The notes: generated by a model from the sequence alone, not told the origin. Numbered from the stretch's first letter, positions 12,703 through 24,976 are shown. The stretch: DNA of 64,000 bases from Zhengitettix transpicula (GCA_037074705.1 CM073592.1:22292629-22356628), one strand, 5' to 3'. Translations and numbers: made by a program.

Positions 12703-12752
12703 TACAACCTGAAGAAGTTACAAATAGGTACCGAAACGTTGTATTTATTTTA
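12703..12752 (+). repeat. Hammerhead-like motif
   Basis: CTGAAGA at 12709-12715 fits the hammerhead core consensus CUGANGA. It is followed by an imperfect stem-loop ending in GGTACC, then GAAACGTT with U at the expected cleavage-site residue. The stem II pairing is partly broken and only two base pairs of stem I remain, so this is a decayed relative of the 59.25 kb copy. Confidence 0.5.
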
Positions 12753-13339
12753 AACTTAAGTTTTTAAATTTTCAGTCTGATATTGATCATAAACTCCAAT
12801 TTATTTTATATAATTAAAGATGGACATTAAAAAAATCATGACTTTGTATGTTGCTTCATCGAACTAAAAGTCGGGATTTTATAAAAATAAAGATGGTTGA
12901 TGGATTTTTAAATTTTATTTCAATTACTTTAAAGTCCCATATTTTACAGAGAGTGGTTTTTTGAAATATTTACATTTTCTCCGTTATTTCTGTAAAATTT
13001 ATTTTATTCAAGGACATATATTTACGTTAATTGATTATAAATATTGTCTCCAATACGTGTTTCACTACTTATTAATAGATTTCTTGAAATGTACGTTTAT
13101 GTTGAAAACTGTTTTTGAAAAGTGTTGAAGGTTTTACTTCAACGTCTTTGCTTTGTTATATACTTTTCTTTTATAAATAAACCATTGTTTTTAATTTGTT
13201 TCCTCTTGTTCTCAATGTTTTTTTTCTACATTCCTTTATTGTGAGCTCGTGTTTTAGCAGGCATTTCTTTGTTTTTCAAGTTTCTTCACTCTCTTAGTTG
13301 AAGTTGCGAGCCTTTAGGAAGGTCTCCTTGAAATTTCTT
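12753..13339. other. AT-rich noncoding DNA
   Basis: T-rich, low-complexity sequence with no supportable feature. Confidence 0.5.
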
Positions 13340-14165
13340 TTATACAGGCCTCAACAGCCGTCCAGAAGTCGTCTCCGACAAGGAGGGAACATGGACGACC
13401 AGTATGGCAGGTCAATCTGGCGGTGACAAGTGGTAATTAAAACCAGAGGGATTTGCGCCGGCTCTTGGGAGAAAGAGAGGAGAGCGGACACACACACACA
13501 CACGCACACAGAACCCATTCTCCTTTCTCTCTTGCGCAGTGTCTTGCGCTGACGGCTTTAATTTGTGCGTCGCAACGTCTGGCTTAATCAGGAAGGCCCC
13601 GTGCTCCTTCTCTCTGCCTGCTGCCTGCAATTATTAATTAACGCTCTCGGAGCTCTCAAGTGAAGGTATTAACAGGGCTTAGCAAAAGAGCAAGCAACGC
13701 AAGCTCGCTGGAGCCGGAGCCGGAGCTGAAGCCGCTGCTGCTGGAGCAAGTAGCAAGGAGAGGAAGGAGGGGCGGGGGTAGCTGCGGAGGCGGCGGCGGC
13801 GGCGGTGGGGGTGGAAAGAGATAGAGGAGAAGAGATGTAAGGCCAGGGCCAAGAGAGTGAGGAAGAGAAAGAGAAGGAGAGCTCTGGGCACACTCGCACA
13901 CACACACACTGGCAGAGAAGAGGGAAGGTATCATGTTGACGAAACAGGAAGTCGCCACCCCCTTCCGCCGTGTTCTTTCTTGTTGCCTCTCCGCCTCGCC
14001 GTTACCTGGCTACTGTGACCTTTGCGGCCGTCGCTCTACGCACTACCAACTTGCTCCTGACAAATGCCTTGTACCGCGGCTTCAAAGGAAGTCTACTTTC
14101 TCCTCCTTCCCTCATGCCTCAACGTTCCGCGCAGATTACTGACCGTCCTGCTTTTTATCGACACG
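13340..14165. promoter_or_regulatory. GC-rich island with CA and GGC microsatellites
   Basis: About 800 bp of GC-rich DNA with a (CA)n run at 13488-13510, a GAGCCGGAGCC-type triplet tract near 13705-13745, a GGC-triplet run at about 13780-13805, and a second short CA run near 13890-13910. Open frames in several registers on the minus strand (78, 76 and 100 codons overlapping) arise because triplet repeats stay open in every frame. The island could be a promoter-type CpG-rich region or an enhancer cluster; no exon can be supported. Confidence 0.35.
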
Positions 14166-16940
14166 ACTGTGCTACTTTTGGATCACTTTCCAGGGAAGAC
14201 TTTCAGAACACTAAACACTTGATGTTTTCTCAGAAAAAAAACTGGATTCCGGCTCTGAATGACTATTGGTATTTAACAGAGCTATAAATACATGAAACTA
14301 GTCAGATCATAACAAAGTTCACCTACCATGATTCAGGAGATTCATTTCATTCTAACTTTCAATACGAAAAAGTAGTAGTATACGTATTGAATCCGAAAAG
14401 GTTGTAACAACTGACTTATTACGGTGTCATATTGTAGACGACATTTAATTTTCAAAGGGTTCCACACCTCTTAATATCATTTTTCCTGTCACCTACTTCA
14501 CCATCTATTCCACCATATACCTTACTTACGTCACTGGGGTTGCATATATCGAATAAAAAGCCGCAACTATTATTCTCGGTTGCATCAGAACAGCATGTAT
14601 TACCATTTCGACGCTGGTATCAGTACCAACGTTGAAACGAAAATCTTACAAATGAACAGAGATACTGGCTGAAAGCTGAAAGCTTCTTTCCATACATTAT
14701 TTATCATGTTTGAGCTTGGGGACGAAGCCAATAGAGAGAAGCAGAAAGTGTTCCGCAGTTTCAGTATCAACCAGCCGCGCTTAGAGGCAAAGCGAATAAT
14801 TTTTCTGAAAGATTCCAACAGATTAGTTGGTCAAGCTAGATTCTTCAAATGTTGCTGAAAATAGCAAGAATGGCGTTTTTATGAAAGGATCGGAATTTGA
14901 CCTCAGTGATTTAAAAGAAAAAAAAAGTATAGAAGACAGTAGTCGAGATCACAACAGAATTTACGTTGTAAAATTAATCATCTCTCGTCAAAATACAAAT
15001 TATTTCAGAGGGAAAAGAGTGTTTTGTATCTTGTTTATATTGTTGACATTTAATAGCCTACGCTTTGAGATTAAAGTAGAATCTTCTTATTTTATTATTA
15101 GTTTATAGTTATTGAGAAGTAATTTGTTACAAAATTAAAATAATATTTGTGTAATAATTTTAATAACAAATATAACAAATAAAAATCAATTTAAATATTA
15201 CGTTAAACTAAATCAGAACGAATGTACTTAATAAATCAGGGAAATGAAAATGGACCAAGTACTGAACCTTGTTGAACGTTTCTTAATTCTTCACGCTTTT
15301 TATATGTAGAAAAAGAATGGTATAATTTCATTTCCATTTTCTCTTCTGTACAACTTTAATATGTATAAATAGTGATAATATATCAATTCTTTATATAACA
15401 TCTTAATTCTGTTATGTTCGTAGAATGTGTTTATTTTCTTATCACCCCCTGATCTCCAAGACATTACCAAAGCAAGTTACTATTTTCTTTGTTATATTTC
15501 GTACGTGAAACTACTGCAGAAAAAAAATTGTGTACTGGTAAAAGTTAAAAAATGAGAATAAGAGGAACGCAAAGGGGTTGATATAATTGAATAATAAATC
15601 CATACTTCGTTGTTCAGTTTGAATAAAGAAAAAAATAAAGTGTTAGGATAAGATTTCCTTCAATATTTAACAAGAGTTACGTTGACATCCTTACGCGCCA
15701 GAAGTTTGTGTAACTTTATCATTTGCAAGCTCAAAAGATCAATTCGAGTACTTAGGTCGCAGAAAAGGAAACTTGAAGTATTATTATTGGTTCAAGAAAA
15801 TTCTATTTCTCATTCGGGAAAAAGACCCTTGTTTAATTTCTCCAAATAATAATATGACAGCACATTATCCTTTAACATCTTTCCAGAATTACTTTCCTGA
15901 CTGAATTTTTATAAATTGAAATTATTCTCCTAAATACCTAATTTTTAAATATATATATAGGTCTTAGTTTCATTAAGAAAATAATTTTATAATTAAATAA
16001 TAGAGCGATCTGCGCCATTATACTTAATTTTGTCTATTCATTGATTTAAACTTATGGATTTTATTTGTCTGGTAGACATAATCTTTGTAAAGAATATATA
16101 GAGCCATGAAATGCGAAATTAAATTAAATGGAAATTACAACAGAGAGAATCCTTGAGCGTATGAGAATGTATTAAATAAATACGTAAGAGGAAACGTAAA
16201 TACTGAAAACTGTTAAGTTTTAATTAGGAGATGAACGAGAGTATATACTATAAACATTTTTTAGAGAAACTGCTTTTTCAGTATTATTTTAAGGTGAAAA
16301 TTATTCAAATTGTTGATTTAATCACATTAATTTTTATGTTTTTTCCCAACAAAAAGCAAGTGTCAAATATATCTTTCTTATTAATTCGTCCACTTTATTG
16401 TGTTCACTTATTTTTCTCTATTTGCCTATTAATTTATCATTAGGTAAAAAACCTTTCAGGGTTCAATTTTTAAAGGAAGAAATATGTGAAAGGTTGAAAA
16501 AAACTTTGATGCTTTTAATAAGGGAATAAGTTATCAGTTCCCTGAAATAATAATATCGAAAGAAATAATACGAAAATTTTACCATAATTGAAAATATTAC
16601 GAATTTTTTCATTCAGTTTCATTATTTAATTAGAGCATTTATTTTCTACATATGTATTCTATTTTTGTTGCAGTTTCTTTATAAATCTGCCTTAAAAAGC
16701 GCACATTTCCCAACTTATCTTTTTCATTTAATGGACCGAGGGCAAAATTTGTGTAAGGTATTGGACGGTTTATGTAGCAAGGGAGGATATTCACCCTTCT
16801 GGGTGGGGGACTTTCCTTTTCCATCGTCTCATCTGTTTTTCTATAAACTATTCAGTGGCCTTCCTGTAATGTATTCTTTTTAGCCTGACATTCCAATTGT
16901 ATTTAATTACTTTCGTTCCTACTCCAGTCTTTGTCTCCGG
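14166..16940. other. Long AT-rich noncoding stretch
   Basis: Nearly 2.8 kb of AT-rich DNA with homopolymer runs and only short chance frames (for example 14827-15108 plus, 93 codons, and 16231-16443 plus, 70 codons). A GAAACG word near 14633 lacks the upstream core of the hammerhead-like family. Confidence 0.5.
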
Positions 16941-17400
16941 ACGTGCCTCCTTTCTCATTACCTCGGTTAGTGTTAGGTCGCTGGTGTTCCTTATGGTTAG
17001 GGCAGCGGCTGTACGGGTGCTAAGGAGTCCCTGCTGTAATCCTGCAAACACAAGCTGTTCGGATTCCCACCATCAAAGGCTCCTGCTAAGGAGCGCAGCG
17101 CCTAACCCTTTGGATCTCTGTTAACACCTTGTGTGCGGGGGAGGTGCGCAAAACCTCATAGCAACTAGGTAATTCAATAAAGTCGGCGCTAATGGCGATG
17201 ACGCCTCCGTCTATCGCCGGGGACAAAGGCGTGATGGTCGTTTCCATTATACCGCTGAGGGTGACAAAATGTAGAAATCTGACATCTAGAGTACAGAATT
17301 GCTAAAACGACAAGAAAAATCAAACTACACGTCACTGCACGACCGTTAGTTTCTCCTGGCGAAGGAGGCGTACGCTTGCCCGCTTCACACTGTCTCAAGA
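16941..17400. other. GC-richer island of unknown nature
   Basis: Moderately GC-rich unique sequence with chance frames on both strands (16897-17124 plus; 17189-17398 minus). No domain is recognised. It may be a decayed repeat or a regulatory element. Confidence 0.3.
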
Positions 17401-18107
17401 TATTCTCCTTCTTACACGTATTATAATATAATAATTTTTTTACAAGAACATAATGGCGCTATTAATGACACGTACATATAAGATTTACATACGATTCTGA
17501 GGAATAAAACTAAGCCAAAAAAATTAGTCTCCTAAAATTTGAATACACCAAGCAAATTTCAAAAGGTGACGTCACTATTTAATTATCTGTTTCTGATATA
17601 AATATGTTATAATATATGATGTGACATGTTTCATCGACTCGTCAAAGATGATAAATAAATTAGAATCAGCGTCTTTTTTTGCAACAGAATCAATTAAAAT
17701 ATTCTTAATTCTAATTTTGGCATATAAGAAATTCCTTAGTTCATAAAATATATTGTAGGGAATATATTAAGGACCTAAAAATGCAACATCTGTTTGAAAA
17801 AACAATAAAATATGTGCCTGAAGAAGGTAAAAGGAACAGTTGACGAATTTAATGATTTTCCTGTAGGAAAAATACCAATTGTTGCTTCTTGAAGTAGATA
17901 GCCTGAAAATATCATTTTTCCGGTATAAAAAAAATGCGTAGACCGACTCGAATTTATCCTCACATAAACTACGATAGTACTGAATGAGGGGAATGTAATT
18001 TTTAAAGTGATTGCATAGAGTAAAAGGACGTAGTTAGCTAGTCAGTTTGCGGTCAGACAGTTGCAGTTGAACAACAGTTTGATCAGTTGAAGTAGGGATG
18101 TAGTCAG
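17401..18107. other. AT-rich noncoding DNA
   Basis: A palindromic CRE-type site GTGACGTCAC lies at 17566-17575. Nothing else is supportable. Confidence 0.45.
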
Positions 18108-18119
18108 AATTGAGTTAGT

Positions 18120-18646
18120 CGAGGGCTATTCTCTCACAGGCAGAACCTTGTAGGAGAGACACGAAGGGGCCACCTTTGAGGATGCATTTTCCTCTGCGTA
18201 TTTGAACTAAAGTTCCCACAAGCCGAGGCACCTCGGTCTGTTCTGAGAGGTGTATGTTTCGGGGTCACAGACCTTGGGCATACGGTAAGAGTTGTCCGCT
18301 ATTCCCATTGTAATAGTCGGCCAGCTGCCTCCTAAACTGGTCGATGCACGGAGCAGGGAATGCTGCGTTCCCACAGAAAACTCCTCTCCCGCTATCGTAA
18401 GGGCGTGGGACAAGTACCCAATGCCCGACCTACCTGATGCAGGTTTTTCTAGGGTTTGTCCTGCATTTCTTTAGGCGAATGCCGGGTAGGATCCTTAAAA
18501 TATACCCCGGGGGCCCTAGTTAACTCTTGGCTACCTTCCTCTACCCTTCCGCATTCCCCCTTTCAAATCCCTTTCCTATGCTGTAAGAGGGGAGTTGCCA
18601 CTATGTGGATTACCCTATACATAGCCTGTGTACACCCAAAAAAAAT
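18120..18646 (+). mobile_element. Family X retroposon with exact target-site duplication
   Basis: Copy with one CTCTCACAGG-type 5' unit, the middle region and a 3' end that reads TACATAGCCTGTGTACACCC before the A-tail, intermediate between the common and older 3' ends. It is bounded by the exact 12-bp direct repeat AATTGAGTTAGT at 18108-18119 and 18647-18658. The duplication plus A-tail shows insertion by LINE-type target-primed reverse transcription. No enzyme is encoded, so it must have been mobilised in trans. Short frames at 18207-18413 (minus) and 18292-18474 (plus) belong to the repeat. Confidence 0.92.
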
Positions 18647-18658
18647 AATTGAGTTAGT

Positions 18659-19009
18659 TAAGATTATAAATGGGAGTTTATGAGAGAATTATTTAGTTGT
18701 GTAATTATTTGTATTTCTTAAACAGCTTCTTATGTTACCGTGTTCAAAAAAAGTAATCTAAAATAGGATTGAAGGCAGTAGATCGATCTCTTGAATATCA
18801 TTTACCGACTGACATCTATAGTGTTATATATTTGAACACGGAATGGAAAAATTTCGTTCAAAACACGGTGTTGTTACGTTGTTCTCATTACCTATTGAAT
18901 TATTACGTCATAAGCGTCTGAAAGAATTGTTCTGTTTTAATCACATTCTTACAGCGTGAGATCTTTTCAGCCTGAGATTATAATCCCCCCTCCCATTATA
19001 TCGCCTCTA
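18659..19009. other. AT-rich noncoding DNA
   Basis: No feature is seen in this gap between the family X copy and the next GC island. Confidence 0.45.
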
Positions 19010-19370
19010 GGGGACAGTCAGCTGCGGTAATGACGCACCTTCTGGCCAATGATCATGTTCAATGCGTTATGATTCAATTTTTGGTCGGGTATAACCCTCC
19101 CAAACTCCAACCACCCGCGGGGCAAAGCCAACAGACAATTCCGTAATCGCTTAACGAGTTTACAATCCTGGGTTTGCCGGTCCTGCAAACAGACAAGGCT
19201 AATTATGGCCGCCCCGGTAGTGAATTTATTGGATGACGACACTGATTTGATTTTTGGTCAGCACGAGGAGCAGAATATTGTTATGCCCCGGAGCTAGTGG
19301 GAGGGGTGAATTCGTCGCAGAAACACTTGCGGTGGGGATGCGGCGTGTTTCGCTCTTTTCTACCACATTT
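19010..19370. promoter_or_regulatory. GC-rich island, candidate conserved noncoding element
   Basis: Dense site-like words include CCAATGATCATG near 19045, AACCACCCGC near 19108, and GGCTAATTATGG near 19197 (a TAATTA homeodomain core framed by GC). There is no convincing frame. I infer enhancer-like content. Confidence 0.3.
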
Positions 19371-20615
19371 CACAGTGAACGAACTCAGAATAAACTGAGT
19401 CAATCAGATATCGATTGACTATCAGACAAAACTATTCAAATTTATTTTCCTGAGAAAGGAATTAAGATCTTTTTAATTAATTAAAAATTCTCGTAGCTTT
19501 GAAACGAAAGCTGTAAACCCCATCGAGGAAGACAAATTATATAAGAATGATTCATTAAGCTTTTAAGGAAATATATTACAAACTACATTTACTGTCCGTT
19601 GATGACTTTGTGTTCATTTTTACATTCTCAGAATGACGTCATTGCTAAAAATCACCTCCTATATTTTCTTAGCAAGTTTCTTGGTTTGAAAGATAAAGAT
19701 TATTCATACCTTGACACCAACTACTTACGTAAAAAAAAATAAAAAAAAAATTTTTTTTTGATGAATGAGAAATTTAAATTAATTAAAATGAAAAGTGTTG
19801 ATGGGATCGGAAACACATAAATAACTCCAAACTGGCAACAGCATCACAAGGGTACGGAAAATTATATACGACGCCCAGTCGTTGAACTTCTGCAGATAAA
19901 CACAGTAATATGGCTAGAATTTTTCACTTAACATTTTGCCCTTTTTTATTTATGGATAGTGTGTGTGTGTGGTATTGGGCATTCACTCTGGCCAACCGTG
20001 CGCAAGGACTATTGGCGAGGGTTAACGGAGTTTTGCGAAGCCTCTGCGTTAATGAGAAATCAATTGTAGTGACAGAGCCGTGGCCCGCAACGCAACTAAA
20101 CACCATGCATTTTACACCAGGAGGGCTTTCTGAGGTCCTGTCATCTATACTATGCGCAACAGCAGAGGAAATCAGTGGCACGCAACATCCGGGGAAATTA
20201 TTCAGAGCGTCCAGTGATCCAACCTGTGCAGATGCCGTTCGGAGAAGTTTCAGGGGTTATTTGAGACGTAGGAATGTGGCACCGACTGACGAAACTACGG
20301 GCCGTTGTTTTTTTTCTTCTAACACTTTGTAATAAAACTAGCGAAGTTCTTAACTTTACCACCCTAGTAAACAAAAGCAGAATGTTTAGAAGAATTGTGA
20401 CACCTGTGCTCGACAGGACAGATCAGAAGGACCTTAAGGTGATTCGAGCTAAATATAATTTTGTTAGCCTATCAGGTTATTTTTTTAAAAAAAACGTTAC
20501 TTCAATTTTATTAAAATTTCGAATCAACTCCTAATCATCAAAAATGTCTATTCAAGGCTAACTGAAGTACAAATTTTTTTAAAAAATAAATATATAGATA
20601 AGCTTCCACATGCAC
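19371..20615. other. AT-rich DNA plus an island with a 140-codon chance frame
   Basis: The island at about 19975-20300 is GC-richer and open on the plus strand from 19910 to 20332 (140 codons) and on the minus strand at 19924-20181. I recognise no domain, signal peptide or splice-bounded exon. A TGACGTCA palindrome lies at 19634-19641. The most likely reading is noncoding. Confidence 0.35.
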
Positions 20616-20735
20616 AATTGCAATAAAAGCCATTGTTAAGTTGAATGAATGTATAAATGTGGAAAAATGTTAACCGGACCAGGGATCGATCCCGGGACCT
20701 CCCGCTTTCCGGGCGGACGCTCTAGTTTAATGGAT
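20616..20735 (-). mobile_element. tRNA-derived SINE, minus strand copy
   Basis: On the minus strand there is a B-box-like GGGATCGATCC (plus 20683-20693), preceded by a TAGAGCGTCCGCCC D-arm/anticodon-like segment and followed by GGTCCGGTTAACATTTTTCC and an AT-rich tail. The same post-tRNA body (TTTTTCCA after the GGTCCGGT word) occurs in the convergent copy next door and at 26.8 kb. The acceptor stem does not close, so this is a SINE head rather than a tRNA gene. Confidence 0.75.
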
Positions 20736-20747
20736 GGAGGATCTGGA

Positions 20748-20860
20748 GTCGACAGTCAACAGTGTTAGAGCGTTCGCCCATAAAGCAGGAGGCCCCGGGT
20801 TCGATTCCTGGTCCGGTCAATATTTTTCCAACCTCACAGTTTCATTCAAAATTTTCTAAA
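20748..20860 (+). mobile_element. tRNA-derived SINE, plus strand copy
   Basis: Plus-strand copy of the same SINE. A CTGGAGTCGACAG leader is followed by GTTAGAGCG (A-box remnant) and a perfect B box GGTTCGATTCC at 20798-20808, then GGTCCGGTCAATATTTTTCC and a TTCATTC tail. It stands head to head with the minus-strand copy, giving an inverted pair. The leader word is shared with the copy at 26752-26850, which defines the family. Confidence 0.8.
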
Positions 20861-21079
20861 TTATTTCTTAAAAACTATTTTCCGATCAACAGACGCTCCT
20901 CTCGTTCGTTCACTAGATACACCATAAAAAATTTTAAATGTTAAAAGAACAGAAATCAATGATTGATGCAATGTAAGTATCAATAGGAACTCATAAATAA
21001 ACATAACGTATATTTTTAGTCTTCTGTGCAAGGTCATATTTGAACGTATTTTTTTTCATTGTTTTTCTATCTATTCGTT

Positions 21080-21620
21080 GGGTGTATAGTGGTACCATTT
21101 GGGGTTACTAGAGCTGATTTAGATATTTTGTTGAGAATAATTTCAAGGAGACCCAACCAGAACGTCAGAATCATAGGCAAGGCGAGCAGTTTGGTACAGA
21201 GACGAAAGGAGAGGGTGAATGAGAGAGATAGAGAAGGCAGGGCTAATTGGGCGGAGCTGCTGCTTGCGTCAGATATCACAAGATAAGTGCGCCCAGCGTC
21301 CACTTGGGCCGAGAGCTGCTACAGTAATTTATCACGGTGCAGAGTTCCGTACCGTGTGAGGAAGGCGGTGGAGGAGGAGGAGGAGGCGGAAGGGGATGCA
21401 GATGAGACGGCCGAGCCGAGGAATATCGCGGCCGCTGCTCTCTCTCCGCCTCCTAGCTTTGAGCAGCTTCTCTCCTTTTGACCCTTGATGGTTATGCCGG
21501 AGACTAATTAAAACTTAGCTTTTATAAAAGCAAGACGGGGAAGCTGAGCTCAGGCGAGGCACACTCGGCTTACGGTTACAACTGGAGCACGAGGGAAGAT
21601 TCCGCCATGCCTCACAACTC
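21080..21620. promoter_or_regulatory. GC-rich island, candidate promoter or enhancer
   Basis: GC-rich with a GGAGGAGGA-type tract near 21369-21390 and CpG-containing words (GCGGCCGC near 21428). Frames at 21059-21286, 21287-21481 and 21067-21303 show no recognised domain. Composition suggests a regulatory island. Confidence 0.3.
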
Positions 21621-21952
21621 ACACCCTAAAAGGCAAAGTAGTTGTCTTCCCACGCAAAATATAGTAGTTTTTCCTATAAAAACCGTCTATAGTAAAAAAT
21701 AATCCGTAATTCTTGAGAGTCACGTGGTTACATGAAGTGAAACAGTTGATATTGACATCCCAATCTGAAAATTCGCTATCACGTCTATTAAAAAATTAAA
21801 TTGAATAAATATTCTCCATTTAGAGAACCTCGTTCATCCAGTTCTCTTATATTAAAAATTCATGACAGCCTGAGATGAGAAAATAAATTAGTCACCTCAC
21901 ATTATGCTACACTGCTTGACATTCTGACGGGCTTAAGTGAGTTAGTGGCGAT

Positions 21953-21992
21953 AGTATTGACAAAGATCACAACAGTTGATCGAAACGTCTAC
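21953..21992 (+). repeat. Hammerhead-like motif with perfect 5-bp stem II
   Basis: GATCA (21965-21969) pairs with TGATC (21977-21981) around a 7-nt loop and is followed directly by GAAACGTC, with C at the expected cleavage residue. The upstream core reads TTGACAA instead of CUGANGA, so it is probably inactive. Confidence 0.5.
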
Positions 21993-22185
21993 ATATTTTT
22001 AAAATAATCTCTGTTCTTTTTTCTTTTATACGTGTCTTTAGTTTCTTTTGATAAGTGAGTTAATTCCAAATATTTTTCGGTTTTCTCATAGATTCTAAAT
22101 TTCAGCGACCTGTAGCTCACAATAAAAAAAATTATCAGTTATTTCCGCTACAAATGTAAACAAATTTCAAAGCTAGAATAAATTT

Positions 22186-22290
22186 TTTTCAAGAACCTTC
22201 CGCAGTAATAAAACTATTTATAATTTAAATGAAAATTTATTTACCACACGTAGTTTTGTCGTATTTTTCATATAAATGTTCTTTCTTCTT
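22186..22290 (+). repeat. Inverted-repeat arm, left
   Basis: About 100 bp similar to the reverse complement of 25245-25355. Shared words include AATAAAACTATTTAT and AAAATTTATTTACCAC, continuing into CGTATTTTT. The two arms enclose about 3 kb of AT-rich DNA and could be the ends of a decayed element or two inverted copies of a dispersed repeat. Confidence 0.65.
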
Positions 22291-22354
22291 TGAACAATTT
22301 CAACATTTTATGTGTTCAGATTTTGAGTAAGAGACTTAATATATTTTAATAATA

Positions 22355-22486
22355 CAAGCATATATAATATTTATAAAGTCTCTTAATTAATATCTGAAAA
22401 ACTCCAAATGTTGGGACTAAATGTTTTGTTTGGTTATGTTGAACTTTATCTTTCTCAATTAAATATTTTTTCTAACTTATTTTGAG
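22355..22486 (+). repeat. Dispersed AT-rich repeat, copy 1
   Basis: Shares AAGTCTCTTAATTAA and TCCAAATGTT plus spaced downstream similarity (TTAAATATTT, GACTTATTTT-like) with 24977-25106 in direct orientation. The family is unidentified. An outward AAGAGACTTAA word at about 22330 forms an imperfect hairpin with it. Confidence 0.6.
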
Positions 22487-23985
22487 CTACGATTGCTTAC
22501 TTTGGTTTATTCGGACAGGCACTGAACAGGATTCCGAAAAATTTAATCAGTTTACTAGATTTTAGTGTGTAATTTAAAATAATCTTCGTGTGTCAATGTG
22601 TTGAGGCCATTGTGAAAATTTACTTCACTTATATCACTTACCGTGGAGTCTACTAACAGCCCTATTGAAGCAATTAGTGTAGAAAATATTATTGCAATGG
22701 AACTTACAATAGAATTATTATCCAAAATCAAAAAAAAAATTGGTTAAAACGGTAGAATGAATCCTAAATTCTAAATAAAATAAAAGGAACAAGATATTCG
22801 CAAATTTGTAATCCATAAGTAGAACTACAGCAACTGGAATAATTTACCCTGTATTTGTGTGTTTGAAAATTGACGAATTTCGGTTAAATTTCAGGAAAGG
22901 TAAGAGGTAGAAAATTTAAATTAATATTAAAATACGTAAACGAGTTTATAAATTTAAGATCAAGTGAAAAGCATTAGTAAAAATTAATCAATTTAGTAGT
23001 GCGTACAAATTTGGGTATTCACACAGATATGTAAGTAACCATCAAATTATTTGCCCATTTGTAGATAACAAATTCTTATAAATGCTTATGAGTGTTATAT
23101 TATTTATAAGGAATATAGTTTAATTTGACTATTAATAAATTGCACCAATTTATTATCTATATAGTCCATATTGTTTTTATGAGTCACATAAAGAAATAAG
23201 CTTGTATATTTCTTCAAACCATCTGTTTCAATATTGATGTCAGTTTTGTATTCAAAATTTATTTTTTTATTATAAATTACTACTGTAACAAATATACAAT
23301 CTCATACATTGACTAATTATTTATTTAAAATCCTTGTGAGTGGTAATAATTTCAATCTGGATATTCCGACATATTTATCATAGTCCGATATATTGATGGA
23401 ACAAATTATAATGACGTTTTGTATTACAATGGTCACCATGATAATAATTTAGTAATTTTAAATTAATAATTAGATTATATGAGACTTAAGCTGAATATTT
23501 TTATTGTATGAAATGTATACAAAAATGATTTGGAATTTTAAACTGATGGTGGTAAACGTCGATAGCTTTTCAACGTTGAAATAAATGTTGTGAAGAATGT
23601 CACTTATAAAAATATATGGGGCTATATAATTAAGAAATTAACAAATAGTAAACAAATTAGAAAATTGAAAAAAAAAATTATTTTTGAATAACTTTTTAAG
23701 ATGAAATATTTCGGGTCATTGGAGTACTTCGATCAACTCCCCTTAACAGCATTTATCGCCTCGTTCCAGTCCGACACTCCCGTCTTTTAAGCAAGGGAAA
23801 AGATATCAATTTCATCCCCCGTAACGATTTACATTCTACTTACTTTATTTATAGTCCCGGCAGACGCCCGAACACATTTTTTCGGCATTTACCATTCTGA
23901 GCAGCCCTTTTTACTCTGAACTTCCAATATTGTTTTGTTTTACTGTCTGGCCTCTCGCCATAAATCTTGGCCAAGTCTGGTGTGT
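22487..23985. other. AT-rich noncoding DNA between repeat arms
   Basis: No reading frame or recognised element occurs here. The AACGTTGAAA word near 23570 lacks the motif core. Confidence 0.5.
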
Positions 23986-24240
23986 GTGTAGAGGAGAGAG
24001 AGATGTATTTTGGCCGCACGTGTTGGCTTCCCTGGAGGGTTGGCAAGATGACGCCCGCCGTGCAACAGCTGCTGTCGTCGTCGTTAAGGTGGTAGGACTG
24101 GATGCTCCTTGCGGCCTGTGGCCTTCATTAGGGAGGCTGAACCAAGATAAATTATCGCCTGCGGATCAACGCGAAATTGCCGGCCCCCCCAAGATTAGGC
24201 CTGGAAATCTACAGGATTTAGGATAATTGAAGGAAGGAGG
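23986..24240. promoter_or_regulatory. GC-rich island with paired GATA sites and E-boxes
   Basis: The island contains CACGTG (about 24017), CAGCTG (about 24066) and an inverted GATA pair, with GATAA at 24146-24150 and TTATC at 24152-24156, within CG-rich DNA. A 98-codon frame (23930-24226) spans it but shows no domain. I infer an enhancer-like module. Confidence 0.35.
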
Positions 24241-24920
24241 GACTAAGCTGCGTTCGTCATACGATTTAGTACTAGTAACATTTATTTTCAATAGGGAAAT
24301 TGGTTGTTTAACTAATGAAGATGGAGTCAAGGTTTAACGAAAAGGAATGATTTACTCTCAACGGCGTCAGTAATTTTCCTTCCTCCCTTGCGAAGAAACT
24401 CTTAAAAACAATGAAACCTGGTATAAACCTTGTATAGTAAAATAAAGTATTGAATTATTAATTGAATATGGTCTGTAAATTATTTATTTATGATATTCTG
24501 AAACGTTATCACTATCAGAGGATTCTAAGGTTCATAAAAGTAATTTCTATTAACTCGGTACCATGACTATTTTAATAGAATGTTTTTACTAGTACGTATT
24601 AAAAAATTGTAATTAAGTAACAATAATTTTATTTTGAAGTATTTCGGAAGCGTTTACGGAACGATTTATGATAATGTGTAAATTTTAGATTTTTTATTAC
24701 GACTAATAATTTATTTTAAATTTAAGCGTATTTTAAAAATAAAAGGAAATAATAACAAAAGACTAATTATTTAAAAAGATTATGCCTCACGATATAATTT
24801 TTAATAAATGATAATTATTTAAAATACTTGAAATTATTACATAAATAGGCCTAATAGCGACCAAATAAATTAGAATAAAATATTTAATTAAGAAATATAT
24901 TATTTTTCATATTCATACAT

Positions 24921-24955
24921 AACGTTTCGTCGTAATTTTTTGACTTATTCAGGTA
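24921..24955 (-). repeat. Hammerhead-like motif (degenerate)
   Basis: On the minus strand CTGAATA, a short GTC/GAC stem and GAAACGTT follow in family order. The core G8 equivalent is U, so it is predicted inactive. Confidence 0.45.
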
Positions 24956-24976
24956 TTAATTGATATTATATATAAA

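Noticed and set aside
13656..13958. Three overlapping minus frames in a proline/serine-rich register
   Set aside because: Triplet repeats (GGC, GAG) stay open in all frames. This is low-complexity DNA, not a protein.
19910..20332. 140-codon plus frame
   Set aside because: No domain or exon context. The GC-richer segment gives open frames on both strands.
20761..20818. Functional tRNA gene
   Set aside because: The B box is perfect, but the acceptor and D arms do not close and the body and tail match a SINE family.
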